The translations under genes and the position numbers were made by a program. The notes beneath the pieces are model-generated. The model was not told where the DNA came from. It made no database searches and saw only the letters and a list, made by a program, of their open reading frames with translations. A stretch of 7,285 nucleotides of DNA, taken from NCBI GenBank assembly GCA_023426855.1, contig JAEZBU010000391.1, positions 1-7,285 on the forward strand. The letters are read 5' to 3'. Positions 1 through 6,068 of the stretch are shown here, in pieces. How positions within the stretch are numbered: position 1 is the stretch's first letter; every line of letters begins with the position of its first letter. Source of the DNA: Pseudomonadota bacterium. GTDB lineage: Bacteria > Pseudomonadota > Alphaproteobacteria > Rhizobiales > Hyphomicrobiaceae.

Positions 1-829
1 GATCCTCAAGTGATAATTGCAGTGCCGCGCGGAGCTGATGCGAATACATCGACCGATGACAGGCCTGGTCTAGCCAGCGCGCATTCTCGGAGATGAACCG
101 GTCGTCGCCGATGTTCCGCCAACTGCCAACGCGGGCCGGATAACCACCGAGCGGACCATCCTTGCTGCCCCCGTAAGTTGCCGCGCGTTCACGGGAAAAG
201 CGCACCGGCAAATCCGGATTGCCTTCACCCGCCGCGAAGCTGTCACCCATGCCGACGATGAACAGGTCATTGACGGCAGCATTGGTCCGGCCAATTTCAC
301 GGCCACCGACCTCGACCGTGATCTGCGCACCGGCAGGATACGGGATTTCGAATTCGACAGGTTCATCGCAACCACGCGTGATGGCTTCCCCGCGAAGCTT
401 CGAACCACCGCGCGGCGCCGTGAGCCAGGTACAATCAACCGCGCCGGCATCCGAGGGCAGGCCTTTGAGCTCCGCGATGATCTTGTGCGAGACCGGATTG
501 ACGTAATCGACGCCACCCGGACACATGTGGATGTTCTTTTCCGCCTGCCAGCACGTACGCCCGAGCACGATCGACGCCCAGCCATCCGGATGTCGCTCCG
601 CCAGTAGCCGCTCGGACGCCAAAATCGGCGTGCGGTGCTGCGTGTCGGTCAACGACTGGAACGTCGCAAGATGGACCTTCGTGTCGCTTGGATCGGCGAA
701 CAGGCGAAACGGATTTTCCACACGCCAACTGATCATCGGTTGCGACTGGGCGTGCCCTTCACCGCTCACGCCCGTCCACGCGGCTAATCCGGCGAGAGCT
801 GCAAGCGCGGGTTTAAACTTCAGCAACAC
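1..829 (-). CDS. Secreted SGNH/GDSL-family hydrolase, 3' end cut off by the window
   Basis: I read an open frame of 276 codons from a GTG at 829 to the left edge, with no stop. The first 27 residues look like a signal peptide: Lys4 and Lys6, a hydrophobic Ala/Leu stretch, then G-H-A before Gln28, a plausible signal peptidase I site. Residues 28 to about 185 form an N-terminal region with four cysteines (93, 103, 133, 154) that could make two disulfides after export. The SGNH nucleophile block follows at 190-206, IVGMGDSFAAGEGNPDL, with Ser197 the likely catalytic Ser. Near the edge, CHRSMYSHQLRAALQL (257-272) is a motif I recall from alphaproteobacterial GDSL proteins. The later catalytic Asp/His block would lie outside. 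AGGGG upstream (-strand AGGGGTGAC) serves either GTG 829 or the adjacent TTG 826, so the start is uncertain by one codon. It lies 35 bases after the preceding gene, probably in the same operon. Substrate unknown; an esterase or lipase-like role is the family default. Confidence 0.82.
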   Translation of the reverse strand, partial: MLLKFKPALAALAGLAAWTGVSGEGHAQSQPMISWRVENPFRLFADPSDTKVHLATFQSLTDTQHRTPILASERLLAERHPDGWASIVLGRTCWQAEKNIHMCPGGVDYVNPVSHKIIAELKGLPSDAGAVDCTWLTAPRGGSKLRGEAITRGCDEPVEFEIPYPAGAQITVEVGGREIGRTNAAVNDLFIVGMGDSFAAGEGNPDLPVRFSRERAATYGGSKDGPLGGYPARVGSWRNIGDDRFISENARWLDQACHRSMYSHQLRAALQLSLED

Positions 830-848
830 GTCACCCCTGTTGACACTT

Positions 849-864
849 CGCGGTTTTGACCGCG
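849..864 (-). other. Small perfect hairpin just after the stop of the NDUFAF6-like gene
   Basis: Arms CGCGGT (849-854) and ACCGCG (859-864) pair perfectly around a 4-base loop. The stem abuts the TAG stop at 865-867. No run of U follows on the - strand, so it is not a standard intrinsic terminator. It may slow or partly stop transcription, or protect an RNA 3' end, before the GDSL gene. A 6-bp GC-rich stem can also occur by chance. Confidence 0.35.
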
Positions 865-1749
865 CTACAGGCGGCCTGTCCGGTGTGCGTACCAAAGGCG
901 CCAAATGCGGCGCATGGGCAAAATATCGATCGGGTCACGCAACGGATCGCGCCCCGGTTTCTCAAAAGCCTTCAAATAGGGCTCTACCACGGCAAGAGGC
1001 AGCAATGCGACATGCTGTACCCCCGACAATTCACTGACAACCTTTTGAGCGACGGCGAGATTTCGGCGCGTTTCGGTAACAAGTCCGGCCACCACCTGCG
1101 CAAAAAGCGCCGGATCGGGACCAGCTTGAACATCCGCAATGCTCAGACCCGCGACGTCCAACCTGCTGGCGGGAATCAGCGTACGGCCCTGGGCCCACAA
1201 CGCAGGCATCTCGACCAGCATGCGCGCCAGCCCGTATGCTTGACCAGCGGCCAGCGCCACCGATCGGGCGGTTTGATCTTCGCGACCGAGCACGCGCAGT
1301 GCCAGTTCAAACAGTGCGCCCTCGGTTTTTGCGAAGTGTGTCACCAACATGTGATCGTCTGCGATCGGGTCGTCGTGCAGTCCAACGTCCTGCGCGTCGA
1401 TGATCCCGATCAGCAGGTCGATCGGCAAGTGGTGCTGCGCCGCCGTACGCCGCACGGCATCGGCGACCGGATGCCCACTGCCGGCGCCATCGCCCGATAC
1501 CGGCGCTGCTTTGTGCAGAGCATCCCGCCACCATTGCAGCCGGATCTCGCCCATCATCGGTTCGCTGACGAAAGCAGGAATACGCGCGATCTCGCCGGAA
1601 AACGCCGCGAGCGCGATCAGATCCTCGCGGACATTGCGCGGGCCCAGCAGAGCGGCAAGATAACGATCCCGTTCCCACGCACGTGCCGACAGGCGCACGG
1701 CATCGCCGGCGGCTGATCCAGTGCTGTCGGCGGGGCCTGGCTCGCTCAC
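865..1749 (-). CDS. Squalene/phytoene synthase-fold protein, NDUFAF6-like, probably non-catalytic
   Basis: This 294-residue protein has the all-helical squalene/phytoene synthase pattern over about residues 22-260. The landmarks are an ARxW..DRYLAALL start, LIALAAFSGEIARI (45-57), EIRLQWWRDAL (68-78) and AYGLARMLVEMPALWAQGRTLIP (171-193, quoted in two pieces: AYGLARML, then VEMPALWAQGRTLIP). In true phytoene and squalene synthases the first block carries a DDxxD-type motif and the second an RDxxED-type motif. Here they read GEIAR and VEMPAL, so the Mg-diphosphate ligands are missing. The same wording (FN.ELA...SVSE..I...R.Q.W) is what I remember of human NDUFAF6, a complex I assembly factor, so I favour an assembly role over terpenoid synthesis. 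The GTG start at 1749 lies one base after the TGA of the upstream gene, with no clear Shine-Dalgarno site, which suggests translational coupling. An automatic label of 'phytoene synthase' would mislead. Confidence 0.85.
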   Translation of the reverse strand: MSEPGPADSTGSAAGDAVRLSARAWERDRYLAALLGPRNVREDLIALAAFSGEIARIPAFVSEPMMGEIRLQWWRDALHKAAPVSGDGAGSGHPVADAVRRTAAQHHLPIDLLIGIIDAQDVGLHDDPIADDHMLVTHFAKTEGALFELALRVLGREDQTARSVALAAGQAYGLARMLVEMPALWAQGRTLIPASRLDVAGLSIADVQAGPDPALFAQVVAGLVTETRRNLAVAQKVVSELSGVQHVALLPLAVVEPYLKAFEKPGRDPLRDPIDILPMRRIWRLWYAHRTGRL

Positions 1750-1750
1750 G

Positions 1751-2353
1751 TCAGTACAGATGCGGCGCCGCGATCATGGCGAAGGTCACCGGCACCGACA
1801 GCGCCAGATTGAGCCGCGCGAAGATCTTGATCTGTGCTCGCGCGGCATCCTTGGCCGCCTGATCGCCCGGGACCTGACCAAGCACGATGCGCAGGTTCGG
1901 CCAGATCAGGAAATGCACAAACGCCCACATGGCGAGCCCGCCAAGCACACCGAACCACATCAGCAGGCTGCGTGCGGGCGGCATGTAGACGGCGGACGAG
2001 AACACCGCCGTGTCCAGCAGATAACCGCTTGTGAACAGCAGCAGCACGCCGGTCACCAGCGTCAGATGCGAGGCATGGCGGAAGGAATGCGCCACGCGCG
2101 GCACAACCGACGTCATCAACGTGCGGCGGCCTGGATCATCGGCCTCCTGCAGAGCGGTGAACTGTATGAAATTCACAAACCAGATCATGCCGAGCCAGAG
2201 GATCGCGGCAACCACATGCAGCCAGCGCAGCACGAACGACGTGAAGCCCAGCGCGTCGACACCCTCCATGCCAAGCCAAAGTACGAGAATGATCAGCGTC
2301 ACGGCTCCGCCTGCAGCCAGGGCGCGACCGGCAGTTTCGGTAATGGCCTTCAT
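1751..2353 (-). CDS. Five-helix membrane protein resembling the PuuD (Urate_ox_N) membrane domain
   Basis: The 200-residue product is mostly hydrophobic, with likely membrane helices at about 13-29, 40-62, 95-113, 129-150 and 178-198. The block FVLRWLHVVAAILWLGMIWF (40-59) followed by VNFIQ resembles the RW.HV..GI.WIG..YYFNF.Q signature that I associate with the membrane part of urate hydroxylase PuuD and with small 'hypothetical membrane protein' relatives. It has no room for PuuD's cytochrome c domain. Histidines in or beside helices (His46, His93, His96, His147, also His89 and His198) are placed as in b-heme membrane proteins such as HemJ or CopD, so heme binding is possible but not shown. 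The ATG at 2353 has a good GAGGAG site 8 bases upstream that overlaps the TGA of the preceding gene. Its position between NDUFAF3-like and NDUFAF6-like genes hints at a link to respiratory complex biogenesis. Urate oxidation seems unlikely here, as I see no purine genes beside it, although the distant M20 hydrolase could be an allantoate-type enzyme. Confidence 0.8.
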   Translation of the reverse strand: MKAITETAGRALAAGGAVTLIILVLWLGMEGVDALGFTSFVLRWLHVVAAILWLGMIWFVNFIQFTALQEADDPGRRTLMTSVVPRVAHSFRHASHLTLVTGVLLLFTSGYLLDTAVFSSAVYMPPARSLLMWFGVLGGLAMWAFVHFLIWPNLRIVLGQVPGDQAAKDAARAQIKIFARLNLALSVPVTFAMIAAPHLY

Positions 2354-2365
2354 TCGGCGGTCTCC

Positions 2366-2743
2366 TCAATCGACGGCGATGAGGGCGGCAGCGACCGGGC
2401 GGCGCTCCGCCAGCAGCACATTGTAAGTTCGGCATGCGGCGCCGGTATCCATCGGCTCGAGGCCCAACCCAGCAGCTTCAAAGGCCTTACGGATATCACG
2501 CGAAGGGAAAACCTGCGTGCGGCCAGTGCCAAGCAGGAGAAACCGAAGCTGGCTCTTCTCAGCCAGAACCGGCGCCAATGCTGCCAAATCGATTGTCTCG
2601 GGGGATGTCACGTCCCACGCGTGAATACCGCTGGGCAAGCACAGGATCGATCCCTTGTGGCTCATGTCCGCAAAGCGGAACCCACCGTTGCCATAGGCAT
2701 CGATGGGAGCCTGATACGGGTATCGCGCCGTCCCTTCCTGCAT
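2366..2743 (-). CDS. Mth938-domain protein, NDUFAF3-like
   Basis: This is a small soluble protein of 125 residues, the usual size of the Mth938/DUF498 family. Its blocks run in family order: IDAYGNGGFRF (14-24), the SILCLPSGIHAWDV strand region (32-45), LRFLLLGTGRTQVFPS (66-81), the helix IRKAFEAAGLGLEPMDT (84-100), and ACRTYNVLLAERRPVAAALI (103-122). The last block resembles the AC.TFN.L..EGR...AALIPP ending I recall for human NDUFAF3, a complex I assembly factor. I chose ATG 2743 because GGAGG lies 5 bases before it and family similarity begins just after. An upstream in-frame start would overlap the secF coding end and add a Ser/Arg-rich stretch with no family likeness. It follows secF by 29 bases, and its stop overlaps the ribosome site of the next gene. 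Family members are often found next to secDF in alphaproteobacteria, so the arrangement is typical. Biochemical role unknown. Confidence 0.88.
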   Translation of the reverse strand: MQEGTARYPYQAPIDAYGNGGFRFADMSHKGSILCLPSGIHAWDVTSPETIDLAALAPVLAEKSQLRFLLLGTGRTQVFPSRDIRKAFEAAGLGLEPMDTGAACRTYNVLLAERRPVAAALIAVD

Positions 2744-2748
2744 TGCCG

Positions 2749-2753
2749 CCTCC
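2749..2753 (-). promoter_or_regulatory. Ribosome binding site that fixes the start of the Mth938-domain gene
   Basis: On the - strand GGAGG is followed by CGGCA and then ATG (2743-2741). This near-ideal site decides for the 125-residue form against a longer in-frame form reaching into secF. Confidence 0.75.
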
Positions 2754-2772
2754 GGCACGCGCGCATGTGACG

Positions 2773-3738
2773 TCAAGCTTTGGACGCGACCGTGGGCGAC
2801 TTCTTGGCTGCGTCGGTTCCGGCCCAATCCCGCTTGACGCTGAAGTAGTCGATCATCGGCGCGGCAACGAAAACCGACGAGTAGGCTCCGATGACAACGC
2901 CGAGCAGCATGGCCAACGTAAAGTAGCGAATGACCTCTCCGCCGAGGAAGTACAGTGCCACCAGAACGGCCAAAGTAGTGATGCCAGTCAGGATCGTGCG
3001 TGACAGCGTCTCGTTGATCGACAGATTGAGAAGCTCGGCCAGCTCCATCCGCTTATATTTTCTCAGATTTTCTCGGATTCGGTCCGAGATCACGATCGTA
3101 TCGTTGACCGAATAACCGAGAATGGTCAGCAAGGCCGCCACTGTCGCGAGATCAAATGGTAGCTGGAATAGCGAGAATATCCCGACGACCACTAGGACGT
3201 CATGGAGAAGCGCCACGATTGTTCCAACGGCAAACTGCCACTCGAACCGGAACCAGACGTAGAGGCAAATTGCAATTAGCGAGGCGATGACCGCGAGTGT
3301 GCCCGACATGCGAAGCTCGCTGGACACGGCAGGGCCGACGACCTCGGTACGCCTTTGGATGTAACCGTCACCAAGCGCTGTGAGGACTTTCTTGAGCGCG
3401 ACCTGCTGCGCCTCTTCACCGCCCGGCTGTTGCTCGAGGCGGATCAGAACGTCGGAGGAACCGCCGAATTCCTGAAGCTGCACTTCACCAAGTTCCAGCG
3501 TGCTCAAGATCTGCCTGAGCTCCGCGACGTTGACCGGACCGGCAGTCGACTGAACCTCGATCATCGACCCGCCCTTGAAGTCGACGCCGAAATTCAAGCC
3601 GCGAACGCCGAGCAACACGAAGGTCAGCACGATCAGCGCAACTGACAGGCCAAAGCAGAAGTTCTTGAACCGCATAAAATCGATACGCGTATTATGCGGG
3701 AAAAAGTCGTATCCCTTGAAATTCGGAATGAAGCGCAT
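2773..3738 (-). CDS. secF: Protein translocase subunit SecF
   Basis: SecF is an inner-membrane partner of SecD in the RND-like complex that draws proteins across the membrane using the proton gradient and assists membrane insertion. The 321 residues carry the family marks: a first helix at about 28-47, LNFGVDFKGGSMIEV (48-62), a periplasmic domain at about 63-140, YVWFRFEW (160-167), LLHD (177-180), and ILGYSVNDTIVISDRIREN (206-224), with Asp213 at the position of the conserved membrane Asp in the proton path. EVIRYFTLAMLLGVVIGAYSS (268-288) marks the final helices. Six helices in total are expected. The start at 3738 gives the N-terminal NTRIDFMRFKNF lead usual for this lineage; the Shine-Dalgarno site is weak (GGGA about 12 bases back), so coupling to secD, whose stop is 17 bases upstream, is likely. 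The Lys/Ala-rich tail (311-321) is ordinary. Complete, no disruption. Confidence 0.97.
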   Translation of the reverse strand: MRFIPNFKGYDFFPHNTRIDFMRFKNFCFGLSVALIVLTFVLLGVRGLNFGVDFKGGSMIEVQSTAGPVNVAELRQILSTLELGEVQLQEFGGSSDVLIRLEQQPGGEEAQQVALKKVLTALGDGYIQRRTEVVGPAVSSELRMSGTLAVIASLIAICLYVWFRFEWQFAVGTIVALLHDVLVVVGIFSLFQLPFDLATVAALLTILGYSVNDTIVISDRIRENLRKYKRMELAELLNLSINETLSRTILTGITTLAVLVALYFLGGEVIRYFTLAMLLGVVIGAYSSVFVAAPMIDYFSVKRDWAGTDAAKKSPTVASKA

Positions 3739-3755
3739 GCGCGAATAATCCCAGT

Positions 3756-5375
3756 TCAGATCGGCACGTCAGCAGGGCGGACCTTCTGTCCACCGGAACG
3801 CACCCAAAACACGATCAGCATCCGTGTCACGGTTACCGCGGTGAACACGGACGTGAAGATGCCGATGGACAAGGTGACTGCAAAGCCACGGATCGGGCCT
3901 GAGCCCAGCCAGAACATGATGATGGCCGCGGCCAACGTCGTGAGCTGTGAGTCCGCGATCGTGAGAATGGCGCGGGTAAACCCGAGATCGATCGCCGCGA
4001 TAGTCGTTTTACCGGCTCGCAGCTCCTCACGAATCCGCTCGTAGATGATCACATTGGCATCAATGGCCATGCCGATGGTCAAAACAAGCCCGGCAATACC
4101 CGGCAGCGTCAGCGCCGCGCCCATGACCGACATGATGCTGACGATCAGGAACGCGTTGGCGATAAGACCGATCGCGGCAAACAAGCCGAATGTGCCATAG
4201 GCAAACGTCACCATCAGCAGTGACGCGACGCCACCCACGGTGAAAGCCAGGAGGCCAGCATCGATCGAGTCGGCGCCGAGCGACGGACCGACCGTCCGCT
4301 CCTCGACGATGGTCAGCTTGGCAGGCAACGCGCCGGACCGAAGCTGGATCGCGAGGTTATTGGCGCTCTCGACCGTGAAGTTGCCCGATATCTGTCCGGA
4401 ACCGCCAAGAATAGGCTCACGGATGACTGGTGCTGAAAGGACCTTGTCGTCCAGTACGATAGCGAATGGCCGTCCAACGTTTTCCTGCGTGAAACGACCG
4501 AATATCCGCGCGCCGGACTGATTGAACCGGAACGAAATGATCGGCTCGTTGGTGCGTGAATCGAAGCCCGGCTGAGAATCGACGAGCTGGTCGCCGCGCA
4601 CCACCGGGCTTTCGCGCAGCAGATACTGGAAGCCATCCTGCTCGGCCGACGGGTAGACACGATATCCGACCGGAGCGCGACCGGACAATGCCTCCTCCGG
4701 CGAAACGTTCGGATGAACATCATGGAAGCTCAGGCGCGCCGTTTCGCCGATTAGCGCCTTGAGCTGTGTCGTATCTTCAAGGCCAGGAAATTGAACGAGG
4801 ATCCGGTCCGTGCCCTGACGCACAACCGTTGCCTCTGCGGTACCCATGGTATCGATACGCCGGCGAACCGTTTCGATCGAAGCACCGATCGCATTGGATA
4901 TGCGCTGGTACATACCCGCTTCGGTCGGCTGAAGAACGATGACGTCGGCGACCCCGCCGCGCTGCACGGAGATATCTTCGCCAGAGGTACCCAGGATCGC
5001 GTTACCCATGGGCTGAATCAGACCGCGGAGATCCTTCAGTGCCGCATCAACCTGATCGGCCTGCGCTATCCGAACCTGTACGGCGTTGTTCTGTATACCT
5101 ATTCCGGAGAAGCCGATTTTGGAATCGCGCAATCTCCTGCGGGCATCGTCGCGGATCGTCTCAAGCCAGTCGTTACGGACGTCGTTGACATCCATCGCCA
5201 GCATCAAATGCGCGCCACCGCGAAGATCGAGCCCGAGATTGATCTGGCGCTTTGGCAGCCAGTCGGGCCATGACTGGACGGTTTCCTTGGAGAAGAAGTT
5301 CGGAATCGCAAGCAGGATACCGACGAGGCAGGTCAGCGAAATCGCGACGATTTTCCAGCGCGCGAAATGAAGCAT
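3756..5375 (-). CDS. secD: Protein translocase subunit SecD
   Basis: SecD works with SecF and YajC beside SecYEG; its large periplasmic domain pulls on emerging polypeptides while protons flow through the membrane part. The 539-residue length fits the alphaproteobacterial short form. Visible in order: an N-terminal helix (about 8-27), the LGLDLRGG signature (47-54), periplasmic P1 domains (about 60-350) with RRRIDTMGTAEATVVRQG (171-188), the LRSGALPA block (345-352), TVGPSLGADSI (361-371), five further helices from about 373, and GMAIDANVIIYERIREEL (435-452), where Asp439 is the conserved membrane Asp. GPIRGFAVTLSIGIFTSVF (493-511) closes the RND-like part. The DxNxTT motif before the fifth helix reads DSQLTT (475-480), a mild variant. 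The ATG at 5375 has GGAGAGG 12 bases upstream, a rather wide gap. A 122-base spacer with hairpins separates it from yajC. Confidence 0.97.
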   Translation of the reverse strand: MLHFARWKIVAISLTCLVGILLAIPNFFSKETVQSWPDWLPKRQINLGLDLRGGAHLMLAMDVNDVRNDWLETIRDDARRRLRDSKIGFSGIGIQNNAVQVRIAQADQVDAALKDLRGLIQPMGNAILGTSGEDISVQRGGVADVIVLQPTEAGMYQRISNAIGASIETVRRRIDTMGTAEATVVRQGTDRILVQFPGLEDTTQLKALIGETARLSFHDVHPNVSPEEALSGRAPVGYRVYPSAEQDGFQYLLRESPVVRGDQLVDSQPGFDSRTNEPIISFRFNQSGARIFGRFTQENVGRPFAIVLDDKVLSAPVIREPILGGSGQISGNFTVESANNLAIQLRSGALPAKLTIVEERTVGPSLGADSIDAGLLAFTVGGVASLLMVTFAYGTFGLFAAIGLIANAFLIVSIMSVMGAALTLPGIAGLVLTIGMAIDANVIIYERIREELRAGKTTIAAIDLGFTRAILTIADSQLTTLAAAIIMFWLGSGPIRGFAVTLSIGIFTSVFTAVTVTRMLIVFWVRSGGQKVRPADVPI

Positions 5376-5400
5376 GTGTCGTCCAAACCTCTCCGATTTC

Positions 5401-5422
5401 GGGCTCTCACCTTTGAGAGCCC
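5401..5422 (-). other. Perfect 9-bp stem-loop between yajC and secD
   Basis: GGGCTCTCA (5401-5409) and TGAGAGCCC (5414-5422) pair without a mismatch around a 4-base loop. On the - strand it ends 25 bases before the secD ATG and just before its GGAGAGG site. No U run follows, so an intrinsic terminator is unlikely. An RNA processing or stability element, or a brake on secD translation or on yajC read-through, fits better. It could serve the yajC 3' end. The structure is seen; the role is inferred. Confidence 0.65.
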
Positions 5423-5448
5423 TCTACACTGGCCCGCGTCGCATTGCA

Positions 5449-5470
5449 GAGCGTGTGCTCAACACAGCTC
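5449..5470 (-). other. Second, imperfect stem-loop in the yajC-secD spacer
   Basis: GAGCGTGT (5449-5456) pairs with ACAC (5462-5465) and GCTC (5467-5470), leaving one bulged base (5466) and a 5-base loop. In the transcript it precedes the stronger hairpin, so yajC is followed by two stem-loops before secD. It is weaker and may be chance. Confidence 0.35.
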
Positions 5471-5497
5471 CACTTGCGACGCTCAAACGCCAGCCTG

Positions 5498-5830
5498 TCA
5501 GGCGCCTTCCTTTACGGCCTCGCCCTTGGCCCGAACGTCGGCGATCGTCCCTTTTACCACGCGAATGCGGGTATTTTCCGAGATCTCGACCTCGATCTCG
5601 CCGGTCTCGTCCTTGACCTTGGTGACCTTGCCGATAATCCCGCCAGACGTCACGACGATGTCCCCGCGACGGATGTTAGCTACCATTTCGCGGTGCTGCT
5701 TGGCGCGCTGCTGCTGCGGCCTGAACAGCAGAAAATAGAAAATAACGAACATCAAAAGAATAGGCACAAGCTGCAGCATGAAGTCGCTGCCGCCGCCGGC
5801 CGTCTGTGCATAAGCTGGAGTGATCAACAT
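5498..5830 (-). CDS. yajC: Sec translocon accessory subunit YajC
   Basis: YajC is a small single-helix inner-membrane protein that copurifies with SecDF and modulates the Sec translocon; it is usually dispensable. The 110 residues show the family layout: a short MLITPAYAQT start and Gly-rich stretch in the periplasm, one helix at about 17-36, the RPQQQR boundary (37-42), and a cytoplasmic domain with MVANIRRGDIVVTSGGI (49-65), GKVTKVKDE and EIEVEISENTRIRVVKGTI (78-96). The length matches the family. ATG 5830 has AAGGA 8 bases upstream. It is the first gene of the - strand cluster, behind a sigma70-like promoter with an 80-base or so leader. Confidence 0.96.
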   Translation of the reverse strand: MLITPAYAQTAGGGSDFMLQLVPILLMFVIFYFLLFRPQQQRAKQHREMVANIRRGDIVVTSGGIIGKVTKVKDETGEIEVEISENTRIRVVKGTIADVRAKGEAVKEGA

Positions 5831-5919
5831 GGTAACCGTCCTTGAAGGCGTGCCGGCACATACTACACGACCACCGCGGAATCCTTTCCACGGAGCCAGT
5901 CCGATCTGATTGCGGCGCG

Positions 5920-5947
5920 ACTATAGTGCCGCGCTCCCGGTTTGCAA
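5920..5947 (-). promoter_or_regulatory. Likely sigma70-type promoter of the yajC-secDF cluster
   Basis: On the - strand TTGCAA (5947-5942) is followed by a 16-base spacer and TATAGT (5925-5920). Both hexamers are fair matches to TTGACA and TATAAT. Transcription would start near 5913, giving a leader of about 80 bases before yajC. No other candidate in the spacer is as good. Confidence 0.55.
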
Positions 5948-5983
5948 GAAAATCGGCCATTTAATACAGGGGCTGACATAAGC

Positions 5984-6012
5984 GTGACGCGCCGCTCTGC
6001 CTCGACTATAGA
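5984..6012 (+). promoter_or_regulatory. Likely sigma70-type promoter of the ATPase gene
   Basis: GTGACG (5984-5989) and TATAGA (6007-6012) are 17 bases apart, each matching four of six consensus positions. The start would be near 6019, about 50 bases before the ATG. It is arranged back to back with the yajC promoter, with about 36 bases between their -35 elements. Confidence 0.5.
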
Positions 6013-6068
6013 ACCAGCGCACGGCTGCTGCCGGTGTATCCTGACTTTCGCGCTTTCGAGACTTGCCC

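Noticed and set aside
70..728. Open frames on both strands inside the GDSL gene
   Set aside because: The continuous - strand frame from GTG 829 carries a signal peptide and the GDS motif; the others are Arg/Ser-rich with no motif.
849..864. Intrinsic terminator ahead of the GDSL gene
   Set aside because: A hairpin is present but no U run follows on the - strand, so I list it only as a structure.
856..1716. A 286-codon open frame on the + strand
   Set aside because: Antisense to the NDUFAF6-like gene, no family likeness, and wording rich in Arg, Gln and His. A shadow.
1721..2770. A 349-codon open frame on the + strand spanning three - strand genes
   Set aside because: It lies antisense to three genes with clear family signatures, has low-complexity His/Gln/Arg-rich wording without a recognisable domain, and is the kind of shadow frame high-GC codon use produces.
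2366..2827. A longer Mth938-domain form starting inside the secF coding region
   Set aside because: The extra 28 residues overlap secF and are unlike the family, whereas ATG 2743 has an excellent GGAGG site.
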